NCBI GenBank assembly: GCA_003021015.1
Contig: PXRK01000065.1
Span: 1 to 51,833 of the forward strand
DNA: 51,833 nt
Direction: 5' to 3'
Source of the DNA: Halobacteriales archaeon QS_4_66_20
GTDB taxonomy: Archaea; Halobacteriota; Halobacteria; Halobacteriales; Haloarculaceae
Positions 24,247 through 33,024 of the stretch are shown here, piece after piece. The translations under genes and the position numbers were made by a program. The notes beneath the pieces are model-generated. The model did no database searches. It was given only the letters and a program-made list of their open reading frames with translations, and was not told the origin of the DNA. The first letter of the stretch is position 1. The number at the start of each line of letters is the position of its first letter.

Positions 24247-25474
24247 TCAGTCGTCAGCAGACGCCGTGGTCGTCTCCTGATCACCGACAGTCACGATACC
24301 GCGCGTCTTGGCGTGCTCGGCGACGTGGGGCTGGAACACCCACGCCGCGAGCGCGACGATCGGGAGCATCGTGATCGCGACGACAGCGTAGCCGACGTGG
24401 AGGTTCGGCAGGAACGGCGCGGCGAACACGAGCGGGTAGACGACGCCGCCGACGGTGCCGATGCCGCCGACGATCCCGGTGACGCTGCCGGAGTTGTCCG
24501 GGAACATCGAGGGCACCTGGGCGAAGATCGCCCCCTCGGAGAACGCACACGACATCCCGACGACGAACGCGGCCACGACTGCGGCCGTGATCTGTCCCGA
24601 GAGCCCGGCGACGGTCATCCCGAGCATCGCGGTGACGACGAACAGAAGCGCCAGGAACGTCCACTGCTCGCGGTGGCGCCCCTCGAAGCGCGCGATCAGG
24701 TCGATCTCCTTGCGCTTGAACACGTCGCTGACGTAGCCGCCGATCGGCCGGAGCAACCCGGCAGCGACCGAGAACGTCGAGGCGAACGTCGCCGCGATCA
24801 CGAGGTCACCCTCGTTGAACCCCTCCCGGTAGTAGGTGCCCAGCCAGCCGTTCATCGCCAGTTCCAGACCGAACGTCATGATGTAGGCCGACGCGAGCAC
24901 GATCGCCCCGTAGCGGGTCGCGACGTGGAGCCACTGGGAGAACGTGACGCCCTGCTTGGTGGCCTGGCGCTTCTCCGCGCTCTTGGCCGCGTCCCCGATC
25001 ACCAGGTAGGCGAGCCCGACCAGGATCGCCAGCGCGCCAGTGTAGAAGAAGGCCGCCCGCCAGTTGGTCGAGAAGATGGGGCCCGACCAGCCGTCCCCGA
25101 AGATCCGCGGGAGCGTGAAGTACGCCCCGATGCCCGCACCGGCGTTGCCGATGCCGGCGTAGATTCCCTCCGCGAGCCCGAGGTTCGCCTCCTCGAACCA
25201 CTCGGCGACGTGCTGGATTCCGATGACGAACGTGATGCCTGCCAGCGAGGCGACGATCCGCGCGGCGATGAACACCTCGTAGGTCTGCGTGAACGCGCTG
25301 ATGATCGCGAACGTCCCGACGAGCACCATCGTCCCGCAGGCCGTGACCGGCGCCCCGAACCGGTCGGTCAACGGGCCGATGATGATCCGCCCCAGCGGCA
25401 CGGCGATGATCGCCGCGCTCGCGACGATCCATCAGCGTCGCCAGCACCAGGTTCTTGTACTTCCTGGAACGCAT
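24247..25474 (-). pseudogene. narK: Nitrate/nitrite MFS transporter, broken near its N-terminus
   Basis: From GTG 25401 to the stop, 384 residues match NarK-type nitrate/nitrite transporters: GRIIIGPLTDRFGAPV (MFS motif A), GITFVIGIQHVAEWFEEANL, GLAEGIYAGIGNAGAGIGAY and AFSEGAIFAQVPSMF. The N-terminus MRSRKYKNLVLATLM (ATG 25474) is in another frame. The family frame upstream of 25401 reads WIVASAAIIAVP and meets TGA at about 25429. Intact homologues have roughly 30 residues (most of helix 1 and the first loop) between these two parts. This points to an internal deletion that also shifts the frame, or to an assembly error. The loss would block the first helix. Confidence 0.8.
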
Positions 25475-25932
25475 CACGCGCCACCCCCGACCTGGCACTC
25501 ACTGGGGACCCGAACGCCCCGCTGCCGGCGCCCGCTGGCCGCTGCTTCGTCGGGACTGGCTCCCAGCTCGATCCGGGTGTCGAAATTCAACTCCACCATC
25601 CTGAACGATTTATACTGTACATTCATACGGATTTCCTCGTATTAGCAGTATATACTTCCATATTAAACAGCTTTGATTGATTAAATAGGATTTTTCCGGA
25701 AGTTCGTTCGAATTCCGGCGGATGGTCGACTGGGGGCCCCCGCCAGCCGTGTGTCACCGACCCGAACTTGGGATCCTAAACCAGGTATTTAAGTGAACGG
25801 TTGCGGTGTCAATCCAGCCGTCCCGGGAGTATCCGGGCCGCATTCGGGTCGTCAAACGCGTCCACTCGGGGGGACCCGGCGGTAGACAGCGGAGACGCGA
25901 GAAGAGCGGAGGGACGAACAGCGTCGGCGGGG
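25475..25932. other. Intergenic region between nasA and narK, with a narK promoter candidate
   Basis: The part nearest narK is GC-rich and non-coding. An AT-rich block at about 25600-25700 includes the minus-strand AGTATAAATC at 25607-25616, a TATA box that would give narK its own transcript with a leader of roughly 105 nt. The rest (25720-25930) shows GC-rich sequence without a convincing gene, motif or hairpin. Confidence 0.4.
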
Positions 25933-28038
25933 TTACTGCCCTTCCGGCGAGAGGGCGCCGGCGTGGTGGGTCGGCGGCGCGGTGTCGGCGGGCGCCTCCA
26001 TGGCGACCGCACACTGCTTGTAGTTTGGCTCGTTGGATTGCGGGTCGACCTCGGGGAGCGTCAGCTCGTTGACCGTCGGGTTGTGGATGTCCATCCAGAT
26101 CATCCCCGGCGGGACGGCGTCGTCGGGGGTGACCGCGACAGTGATCGCCCCGCGACGAGAGGTGACGGCAGTCCGACCCCGATCGAACACGTCGATGTAC
26201 TCCGCGACGGTCTCCGGGTGGAGGCGGGCCACTGGCACGTCGTCGCGCGCGGAGACGCGCGTCCGGACGCCGGTGTTGTACCCGCCCGGCAGCCGACCAG
26301 TGGTCAGCGTGAGCGGATACGCGTCGTCCGGCGGTTCAGCGCGCCCCTCGAACCGCGCCGTCGAGAACCCCGCCAGCCCGGAGTCCGTCGGGAACGACCA
26401 GTCGTCGGCCTCGGAGTCGTAGTAGCGGTACCCCCCAGCGCTGGACTCGTCGGAGGCTGGCCACCGCACGCCGAGTTCCGCGGCGAGCCGGTCGTAGGTG
26501 ATCCCCGAGAGGTCGGCGTCCGTCCCCGCGGTCAGCGCCCGGAACTCGTCGAACACCCCCTCGGGCGACAGCGGCGGCCGGTCGAACAGGTCGTCGTCGA
26601 ACCGGTGACCGACCTCGGCGATGATGTCGAGGTCCGAGCGGACCGTCTCCGGGGTGTCCGTCGCTGCTGTCACGCGGGAGACGGTCCGCTCCATGTTCAT
26701 CACCGTTCCCTCGGACTCGCCCCACGTCGTCGCGGGCAACACGACGTCGGCGTACTCGACAGTCTCGGACTTGAACGCGTCCTGGACCACGAGGAAGACG
26801 TCCTCGAGGGCGTCCTGGACGTAGGTCGCGTTCGGCATCCCGGCGACCGGGTTCGTGGCGACCGTCCAGCAGGTCTCGACGTCGCCGCGGGCCATCGCGT
26901 CGACGATGCCGACGGGCCCCGGACCGGAGTCGTCCGGCAGCCGGCTCACCGGCACGTTCCAGGCGCCCGCGACCGCCTTGCGGTGGTCGGGGTCGTCGAA
27001 CGGCCGGTGACCGGGCCAGGTGCCTTTCGAGGAACAGACCCGCGTCCCCATCGAGTTGGCCTGGCCGGTCAGCGAGAACGGCCCCGTACCGGGGCCGAGG
27101 TTCCCCGTGGCTAGACAGAGGTCGATCAGCGCCCGACAGGCCTTGGTCCCCTCGGTGTTCTGGTTGACGCCCATCCCCCAGTAGACGATCGAGGGGTCGG
27201 CGAACGCTTCCGCCATCGCCTCGACCGTGTCGACCGGGACCTCGGCGGCGTCGGCGGCCTCAGCCACAGCGGGCAGCGTCGCGAGCAGGTCCTCGTACCC
27301 CTCCGTGTGCTCGGCGACGAACCCCTCGTCGATCAGGTCCTCGTCGACGGCCGCCGCGAGCACCGCCCGCGCGAGCGCCAGGTCGGTGCCGGGCGCCGGC
27401 CGGACGTGGCGGTCGGCGTCGTCGCTGGTCTCGCTGCCGACCGGATCGACCACGATCAGGCGCCCCCCGTCCTCGCTGGCGCTCTCGACGATCCAGCGGT
27501 ACAGCACCGGGTGGGCCGCCGCCGGGTTCGCGCCCCAGACGACGTGGGTCTGTGCCGCCGGGATATCGCCGTACGTCGGCGGCGGCGCGTCACCCCCGAA
27601 CGCCTGGTAGTAGGCCGTGACGGCGCTGGCCATGCACAGCGTCGTGTTCGCGTCGTAGTACCGCGTGCCGAACCCGCCGCGGGCGAGTTTCCCGAGCGCG
27701 TAGGCGGCCTCGTTGGTCTGCTGGCCGCTGCCCAGGACGGCCAGCCCCGTCGTGCCGTTTGCCAGCGCCTCGATGAACCGCCCGACGACGATCCCCAGCG
27801 CCGTGTCCCAGTCGACCGGCTTGAGGACGTCGCCGCGCCTGACCAGCGGCTCGGTGAGCCACTCGCCCTCGGGCTGCTGGGACTCCTCGATGCCGCGCTG
27901 GCAGGCCAGCCCCCTGTTGACCGGGTGCTCGGCGTTGCCGCGGACGCTCGCGATGCCGTACCCGTCCTCGACGCCCTGCTGGAGGTGCCCGCAGCCGACG
28001 GCACACCGCATACAGGTCGTCGGGGTCCACTCGGTCAC
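25933..28038 (-). CDS. nasA: Assimilatory nitrate reductase, molybdopterin subunit
   Basis: The 701-residue DMSO-reductase-family enzyme reduces nitrate to nitrite in the cytoplasm. The N-terminal [4Fe-4S] motif is CMRCAVGCGH with a fourth Cys in NRGLACQRGI (about 9-45), as in NarB/NasA. Mo-bisMGD domains follow: LGSGQQTNEAAYALGKLAR, YDANTTLCMASAVTAYYQAF (Cys in the molybdenum-ligand region), WGANPAAAHPV, GPGTGPFSLTGQANSMG and the C-terminal LTTGRLPGGYNTGVRTR. There is no Tat signal. The GTG at 28038 is chosen because it lies one base after the cobA stop and starts at TEWTPTTCMRC; the longer reading overlaps cobA. It is the second gene of the cobA-nasA-narK strand. Confidence 0.92.
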   Translation of the reverse strand: MTEWTPTTCMRCAVGCGHLQQGVEDGYGIASVRGNAEHPVNRGLACQRGIEESQQPEGEWLTEPLVRRGDVLKPVDWDTALGIVVGRFIEALANGTTGLAVLGSGQQTNEAAYALGKLARGGFGTRYYDANTTLCMASAVTAYYQAFGGDAPPPTYGDIPAAQTHVVWGANPAAAHPVLYRWIVESASEDGGRLIVVDPVGSETSDDADRHVRPAPGTDLALARAVLAAAVDEDLIDEGFVAEHTEGYEDLLATLPAVAEAADAAEVPVDTVEAMAEAFADPSIVYWGMGVNQNTEGTKACRALIDLCLATGNLGPGTGPFSLTGQANSMGTRVCSSKGTWPGHRPFDDPDHRKAVAGAWNVPVSRLPDDSGPGPVGIVDAMARGDVETCWTVATNPVAGMPNATYVQDALEDVFLVVQDAFKSETVEYADVVLPATTWGESEGTVMNMERTVSRVTAATDTPETVRSDLDIIAEVGHRFDDDLFDRPPLSPEGVFDEFRALTAGTDADLSGITYDRLAAELGVRWPASDESSAGGYRYYDSEADDWSFPTDSGLAGFSTARFEGRAEPPDDAYPLTLTTGRLPGGYNTGVRTRVSARDDVPVARLHPETVAEYIDVFDRGRTAVTSRRGAITVAVTPDDAVPPGMIWMDIHNPTVNELTLPEVDPQSNEPNYKQCAVAMEAPADTAPPTHHAGALSPEGQ

Positions 28039-28039
28039 G

Positions 28040-28888
28040 TCACCGCTCCTCTGCGGTCGCCCCGTCGCGGCTCGCGGGCGCGCCGGAGCCGCCCGCGAGC
28101 GACGGGATCGGTTCGGGGAGGGAGTCCGCGAGGGGACCGCCGGCCTCGACAACGTCGCCGACGATCGTCGTCGCCGGCGGCTCGATCCCGGCCTCCCGGA
28201 TCCGCTCGCCGATCGTCCCGACGGTGCCCCGGACCGTCTGCTCGGACGAAAGCGTCGCCTCCTGAACGGTGGCCGCGGGCGTCTCCGGGGCGACGCCGTG
28301 GCGCTGCAGGCCCGCCGCGATGTCGGGCAGTCGGCGGACGCCCATCAGGATCACGAGCGTCCCGCCGGCGCTGACGGTCCGGGCGAGCGCGTCCCAGTCG
28401 AGGGCGGTGTCGTCCTTCGCGGGATCCTCGTGCCCTGTCACGACCGTCAGGCTGGAGGCGTGATCGCGGTGGGTCAGCGGGATGTCCGCCGACTCCGGCG
28501 CGCCGAGGACGCTCGACACGCCGGGAACGAACTCGCAGGGAACGCCGGCGGCCGCGAGGTGGTCGGCCTCCTCGCCACCCCGGGCGAACACCGTCGGGTC
28601 GCCGCCTTTCAGCCGCAGCACCGTCTCGCCCGCGCGGGCGTGCTTGACCAGCAGCTGATTGATCTCCTCCTGGGTGGTTCGCTCGCCGTCCGGCCCCGGC
28701 CGCTTGCCGACGTCCCGCGTCCGCGTCTCGGCCGGTACCTCCGACAGCACCGCCTCCGACACCAGCGCGTCGTGCAACACCACGTCGGCCTCGCCGAGCA
28801 GCCTGTCCACCTTCCGCGTCAGCAGCTCCGGATCGCCGGGGCCCGCACCCGCAAGGTACACCCGCCCCGGCGCGCCCGTGCCGGTCAT
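28040..28888 (-). CDS. cobA: Uroporphyrinogen-III C-methyltransferase
   Basis: SUMT methylates uroporphyrinogen III at C2 and C7 to precorrin-2, the branch point to siroheme. The 282-residue single-domain protein shows the full family signature: VYLAGAGPGDPELLTRKV (SAM loop), ADVVLHDALVSEAVL, LRLKGGDPTVFARGGEEADH, VPCEFVPGVSSVLGAPESADIPLTHR, VTGHEDPA and GTLVILMGVRRLPDIAAGLQ. A disordered tail follows residue 255. Its position between the divergent promoter and nasA, opposite nirA, indicates that it supplies siroheme for the nitrite reductase. The ATG at 28888 is about 60 bp after a TATA box. Confidence 0.96.
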   Translation of the reverse strand: MTGTGAPGRVYLAGAGPGDPELLTRKVDRLLGEADVVLHDALVSEAVLSEVPAETRTRDVGKRPGPDGERTTQEEINQLLVKHARAGETVLRLKGGDPTVFARGGEEADHLAAAGVPCEFVPGVSSVLGAPESADIPLTHRDHASSLTVVTGHEDPAKDDTALDWDALARTVSAGGTLVILMGVRRLPDIAAGLQRHGVAPETPAATVQEATLSSEQTVRGTVGTIGERIREAGIEPPATTIVGDVVEAGGPLADSLPEPIPSLAGGSGAPASRDGATAEER

Positions 28889-28943
28889 TGCGACCCGCCC
28901 CGGCAGGCGAACAGTCTCCGACGATCACGCATCGATCCATCCG

Positions 28944-28954
28944 AATTTAAATGA
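28944..28954 (-). promoter_or_regulatory. TATA box candidate for cobA-nasA
   Basis: The minus strand reads CATTTAAATTC, about 60 bp before ATG 28888, implying a short leader of about 35 nt. Confidence 0.55.
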
Positions 28955-29393
28955 TTGTTCATATTGTAACCCCAATCTCGTTATTACATTTCAAAACGGA
29001 CCATATAATGCTTGCGTCATCCACATTATTACTCCTAAAGGATACGAATGTCCAGACATATTCGATTGCGTGTACGCGCGTTGCCGTAGCCGGCGCAAAG
29101 TTGACGTAGAAGTATTCGGGTCGTGATGCGTGAAAGAAACGGTCGAGCACCGCGGAACTTTGCAATTGTCACCAGCTCGGCAGCGTGCCGACCCGGGAGC
29201 GGAGCGCGAGCACCCACTTGCCCACACGCGCTGTGGACCCGCGATCGGCAGGGTTGCGCAACTGTGCAGTTCTCCCGGGCCGATTCTCCGAACCTGAACT
29301 TCCCGCCAGTGAGCGGCGTCGAGCGGCCCTGACGACGGGCCGTTTTGGAAATCCTCGGAGAGAGTGGCAGAATAGTGAAGATATTCAACGATC

Positions 29394-29403
29394 AGATTTA
29401 TGA
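29394..29403 (+). promoter_or_regulatory. TATA box candidate for nirA
   Basis: AGATTTATGA is the best TATA match upstream of nirA. It implies a leader of roughly 60 nt. Confidence 0.45.
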
Positions 29404-29487
29404 GCGTGAGAACACACTAGCGATACGATCGAATAGTCGACAAACGACGGAAAATAGCGAAACAATAGTTACATTCGGAAACTGACA

Positions 29488-31257
29488 ATGGCAAACAAGA
29501 AAGAGCAGTGGAAGGAGGGGATGTACGGAGACGAGGTTCGCGAGAAGATCGAGGAGTTCGCCGAAAACGGCTGGGAGTCCATCCCGGAGGACGAGCGGGA
29601 CATGTGGTTCAGCCGGTTCAAGTTCTGGGGGGTGTTCCACCACCGGTCGGGCCAGGAGAGCTACTTCATGATGCGGCTGGCGAACACGAACGGCCAGCTC
29701 GACCCCGGTCAGCTCCGCACGATCGGCGAGGTGGCCCGCGAGTACGCCGACGGTCCCGTCGAGAACCCGGAGTGGGGCGAGACCTGGATCGACTTCACGA
29801 CCCGCCAGTCGATCCAGATGCACTGGCTCAAACTCGAGGACGTTCCGGAGATCTGGGAGAAACTGGAAGCCGTGGGCGTTCACTCCCGCTCGGCCGGCGG
29901 CGACACGATGCGCAACATCACCGGCTGTCCGGTCGCGGGCCGGGACAAACACGAGTTCGTCGACGCGGGGCCGGTGCTCGACGAGATCACCGCGAAGCTC
30001 CGGGAGGACGACGACCTGGCGAACATGCCCCGGAAGTTCAACATCAGCGTGACGGGCTGCCGGGAGGGGTGTGCGCAGGACTCGATCAACGGGATCGGGC
30101 TCGAACCCGCCGAGAAGCAGATCGACGGCGACCGGGTCCGGGGGTTCAACGTCCGCGTCGGCGGCGGCCTCGGCGGCCGCGAGCCCCGGCGGGCGCGCAG
30201 CCTCGACATCTTCGTCCGCCCCGAGAACGCCTACGAGGTGACGCGGGCGTTCGTCGAACTGTACTTCGACTACGGCAACCGCGAGAACCGGCAGAAAAAC
30301 CGGAGTCGCTTCTTCGTCGACGACTGGGGGACCGAGAAGATCCGCGAGGTGATGCAGGAGGAGTACGTCAACTTCGAGCTGAAAACGGCCGGGATCAACT
30401 TCCGGAGCGGCTACACGTACAACGCTGGTCGGCCCCCGGACGCCGGGAAACACGACCACGTCGGCGTCCACGAGCAGGTCGACGGCCACTACTACGTCGG
30501 GCTCTCGGTCCCGGTGGGCCGGCTCACCGCCGCGGAGACGATCGAACTCGCGGACCTGGCCGAGGAGCACGGCTCCGGCGAGGTCCGGCTCACCCGCCGG
30601 CAGAACCCGCTGATCATGGACGTTCCCGAAGGGGAACTCGACGACCTGCTCGCGGCGCCGCTGCTGGAGACGCACAAGCCGGAGCCGAACCCGTTCCAGC
30701 GCGGCGCGATGGCCTGCACCGGGACGGAGTTCTGCTCGCTGGCGCTGACCGAAACCAAGGCTCGGATGGCCGTGCTGCTCCGGTGGCTCCGGGAGAACGT
30801 GGACCTGCCGGAGGACGTCTTGCAGCTGAAGATCCACTACTCGGGCTGTACGGCAGACTGCGGCCAGGCGCTGACCGCGGACATCGGGCTGCAGGGGATG
30901 CGCGCCCGCAAGGACGGCGAGATGGTCGAGGCGCTGGACGTCGGCGTCGGCGGCGGCGTCGGCACCAAACCCTCGTTCGTGGAGTGGGTGCGCCAGCGCG
31001 TCCCCGCCGACGAGGTGCCGGGGATGCTGCAGAACCTGCTCGAAGCGTTCGCCGCCCACCGCGGGGAGGGCCAGACGTTCCGCGAGTGGGTCGACTCGAC
31101 GGGGACCGAGCCGCTCACCGAGTTCGCCGAACCCGAGGAGACCGACTACGAGGACCCCTGTCTCCACGACGCCAAGGGGTCGTGGTACCCCTTCGACGAC
31201 GGCGAGAGTCCGGCGCCGACCGCGCCCGACGGCACCCCGCTGTCGGCGGACGACTGA
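29488..31257 (+). CDS. nirA: Ferredoxin-dependent nitrite reductase (siroheme / [4Fe-4S])
   Basis: The 589-residue enzyme reduces nitrite to ammonium with six electrons. It has the pseudo-twofold NiR/SiR layout: N-terminal ferredoxin-like half (FMMRLANTNGQLDPGQLRTI), then NITGCPVAGRDKHEF and FNISVTGCREGCAQDSI, and the second half with YYVGLSVPVGRLTAAETIEL. The cofactor cysteines are CTGTEFC (CX5C, about 411-417) and YSGCTADCGQ (CX3C, about 454-458), which bridge siroheme and the cluster. The ATG at 29488 gives the family N-terminus MANKKEQWKEGMYGDEVREK. It is transcribed away from cobA and followed after two bases by a small gene. Confidence 0.95.
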   Translation: MANKKEQWKEGMYGDEVREKIEEFAENGWESIPEDERDMWFSRFKFWGVFHHRSGQESYFMMRLANTNGQLDPGQLRTIGEVAREYADGPVENPEWGETWIDFTTRQSIQMHWLKLEDVPEIWEKLEAVGVHSRSAGGDTMRNITGCPVAGRDKHEFVDAGPVLDEITAKLREDDDLANMPRKFNISVTGCREGCAQDSINGIGLEPAEKQIDGDRVRGFNVRVGGGLGGREPRRARSLDIFVRPENAYEVTRAFVELYFDYGNRENRQKNRSRFFVDDWGTEKIREVMQEEYVNFELKTAGINFRSGYTYNAGRPPDAGKHDHVGVHEQVDGHYYVGLSVPVGRLTAAETIELADLAEEHGSGEVRLTRRQNPLIMDVPEGELDDLLAAPLLETHKPEPNPFQRGAMACTGTEFCSLALTETKARMAVLLRWLRENVDLPEDVLQLKIHYSGCTADCGQALTADIGLQGMRARKDGEMVEALDVGVGGGVGTKPSFVEWVRQRVPADEVPGMLQNLLEAFAAHRGEGQTFREWVDSTGTEPLTEFAEPEETDYEDPCLHDAKGSWYPFDDGESPAPTAPDGTPLSADD

Positions 31258-31259
31258 CC

Positions 31260-31553
31260 ATGCACCGCCGCATCCTCGACGTCACGTCGTACACGACGCT
31301 GGATTACGTCGAGACGAGCCTGCTGGGCCCGGACTGGACGGCGCGCTCGCCCGCGGTGCTCGACGTGAGCACGCCCGACGAGAACGAGGACCTCGATCCG
31401 GCGACGGTCACGCTCTCGCTGGAGGTCGACCCCGTCGACGCGACCGACGGCGAGCGGCGCGCGACCCGGGTCGAACTGACGCCCGCGCAGGCGCGAACGA
31501 TTGCAGATGATCTCGAATCGACGGCCGACGAGGTCGAGTCAGCGAACGACTGA
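31260..31553 (+). CDS. Small protein coupled to nirA, unknown function
   Basis: The 97-residue acidic protein (MHRRILDVTSYTTLDYVETS, then LDPATVTLSLEVDP, RATRVELTPAQARTIADDLE) is predicted to be alpha/beta without membrane helices, cysteines or catalytic motifs. It starts two bases after the nirA stop, so it is almost certainly co-transcribed and probably linked to nitrite reduction or its control. Its TGA stop at 31551-31553 is the target duplicated by the repeat at 31554. Confidence 0.75.
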   Translation: MHRRILDVTSYTTLDYVETSLLGPDWTARSPAVLDVSTPDENEDLDPATVTLSLEVDPVDATDGERRATRVELTPAQARTIADDLESTADEVESAND

Positions 31554-31662
31554 TAGTGATTAGTGCGATTATTTTTGTGCCCACGTCACGTGAACGGTTA
31601 GTTCGCGGGCTGACGCACACGAATTGTGACTCCTTGGCGGTAAAGAGTCGCACTAATCACTA
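31554..31662. repeat. 109-bp TAGTGATTAGTGCGA element, TGA/TGA duplication at a stop codon
   Basis: TGA flanks it at 31551-31553 (stop of the nirA-linked gene) and 31663-31665. The arms TAGTGATTAGTGCGA are perfect. The core aligns with the reverse complement of the copy at 24037 (GTTCGCGG.CTGA and AGCGGTAAAGAGTC-like right end), although the arms differ. The left edge TGATAGTGA reads three stop codons in a row in frame with the host gene. Confidence 0.93.
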
Positions 31663-31774
31663 TGAGTATCAGCGGGGGTCGGAGAACGCTGCTCCATCGG
31701 ACGTGGTTGGATGGTCGTTCAGCCGGCAGAAACCCGGCGGTTGATCCGCCAGCAAAAAAGCGGTGGAACAGCCG

Positions 31775-32896
31775 TTATTCGCGGAAGAACGCTTCGAGGC
31801 GCTCGGCGGCCGTCTCGACGCGGGGGGTGACCAGCGCGAAGCGGATCCACTCGGCGCGGGACTCGCCGAACGCCTCGCCGGGCATCCCCGCGACGCCGGC
31901 CTCGTCGATCAGGCGCTCGACGTTGTCGAACGTCCCGGGGTAGTCGGGGAACCGCGCCATCACGTAGAAGGCGCCTTCCGGCTCGGTGTACTCGGCGCCG
32001 ACGTCGTCGAGTGCGGCGGTGACGGCGTCGATCCGGTCGGTGAGCAGCTCGCGGGTCGCCTCGTAGTACTCGGGGCCGGTGTTCCGCAGCGCGTGCAACA
32101 CGGCGGTCTGGGCGGGACGCGAGCCAGTCACGTTCGTCAGCATGTGCCGGGTCCGTGCGCGTTCCATCAGCTGCCCGTTCGGCCCCTCGGGGTTCGGAAA
32201 GACCGCGTAGCCCACCCGCCAGCCCGTGATCGCCATCGACTTCGAGACAGCGTTGGTGACGATCCGGTTGGGCGAGTCGACCGACAGCGCCGACGCGAAC
32301 CGGTCGGCGTAGTCGAAGTGGTCGTACACCTCGTCGCTGACGAGGACGGCGTCGTGCTCCTCGGCAATCTCGACCACCGCGCGGACCGTCCCGGCGTCGT
32401 AGGTCACCCCCAGCGGGTTGTTCGGGGAGTTGATGACGATGACGCTCGTCTCCGCGCCCGCGTACTCGGCGACGGTGTCGGGGTCGAGGTGGCCCGTCTC
32501 GTCGACCGGGACGTAGCTGGCCTCGGCGCCGATCATCGACGCCCGCCCGGCGTAGTAGGGGTAGACGGGGTCGACCAGCAGGATCTCCTCGCCCGGCATC
32601 GCCCGGTACCCCTCGGTCATCGCCAGGTGGTTGGCCTCGCCGGTGCCGTTGGTGATGATCACCTGCGAGCGGTCCACGCCGCGGCGAGCCGCGATCTCCT
32701 CGCGGAGCTCCGGGAGGCCGACGCTGGCCTGGTACTGGAACTCCCCCGGCGTCGCGTCGGCGTAGGTGTGCAGCCCCTCCCGCAGCGCCTCCGGCGGCTC
32801 CCAGTCCGGGCTCCCGCTGACCATGTCCACCACATCCCGGTCGGCCTCGCTGGCGTACTTCATCACCCGGAAGAACTGCGGCGTCTCGTAGTCCAT
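31775..32896 (-). CDS. PLP-dependent aminotransferase (class I/II)
   Basis: The 373-residue fold-type I aminotransferase has the classic blocks: VDMVSGSPDWEPPEALREGL, QYQASVGLPELREEIAAR, VIITNGTGEANHLAMTEGYR (phosphate-cup loop), VIVINSPNNPLGVTYDAGTV (Asn contacts PLP), AVLVSDEVYDHFDY (Asp to pyridine N) and VSKSMAITGWRVGYA (Schiff-base Lys, about residue 218, and the conserved Arg). It is close to aspartate/aromatic or methionine-type aminotransferases; the exact amino acid cannot be told. It is monocistronic in appearance, and ATG 32896 lacks a clear TATA box. Confidence 0.93.
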   Translation of the reverse strand: MDYETPQFFRVMKYASEADRDVVDMVSGSPDWEPPEALREGLHTYADATPGEFQYQASVGLPELREEIAARRGVDRSQVIITNGTGEANHLAMTEGYRAMPGEEILLVDPVYPYYAGRASMIGAEASYVPVDETGHLDPDTVAEYAGAETSVIVINSPNNPLGVTYDAGTVRAVVEIAEEHDAVLVSDEVYDHFDYADRFASALSVDSPNRIVTNAVSKSMAITGWRVGYAVFPNPEGPNGQLMERARTRHMLTNVTGSRPAQTAVLHALRNTGPEYYEATRELLTDRIDAVTAALDDVGAEYTEPEGAFYVMARFPDYPGTFDNVERLIDEAGVAGMPGEAFGESRAEWIRFALVTPRVETAAERLEAFFRE

Positions 32897-33024
32897 ACCC
32901 CTCCCTGGGGTCGCCCACTACCTGGCTTTTTTGTTCGACGGTGTGTCGGCCCGGGCCGGATCGGGACTGCCGCGACGTTTATTACCGCGCCGCCGGTACC
33001 GACGGACGTGAGTCCGTGGAGCAG

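Larger units (their letters stand above)
28889..29487. promoter_or_regulatory. 599-bp divergent promoter region of the nitrate locus
   Basis: No gene is supported here. Toward cobA the minus strand has CATTTAAATTC (28944-28954), a strong TATA box. Toward nirA the plus strand has AGATTTATGA (29394-29403), about 90 bp before the ATG. The centre (29000-29340) is of mixed composition, lower in G+C than the genes, and contains short open frames with poor codon bias. The unusual length leaves room for nitrogen-control sites, but I recognise no specific operator. Confidence 0.5.

Noticed and set aside
28039-28152. Upstream start of nasA inside cobA
   Set aside because: The extension is Arg/Pro-rich shadow sequence of cobA. 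The GTG one base after the cobA stop puts the cluster-binding cysteines at the normal distance.
29398-31167. 589-residue open frame antisense to nirA
   Set aside because: It exists only because GC-rich codon-biased DNA lacks stops on the opposite strand. The plus strand encodes an unmistakable nitrite reductase with all cofactor cysteines.
11729-31662. Palindromic elements as simple transcription terminators
   Set aside because: They carry target duplications, occur inside a coding sequence and in divergent promoter regions, and lack a consistent T-tract after the stem. Terminator activity could be a side effect.
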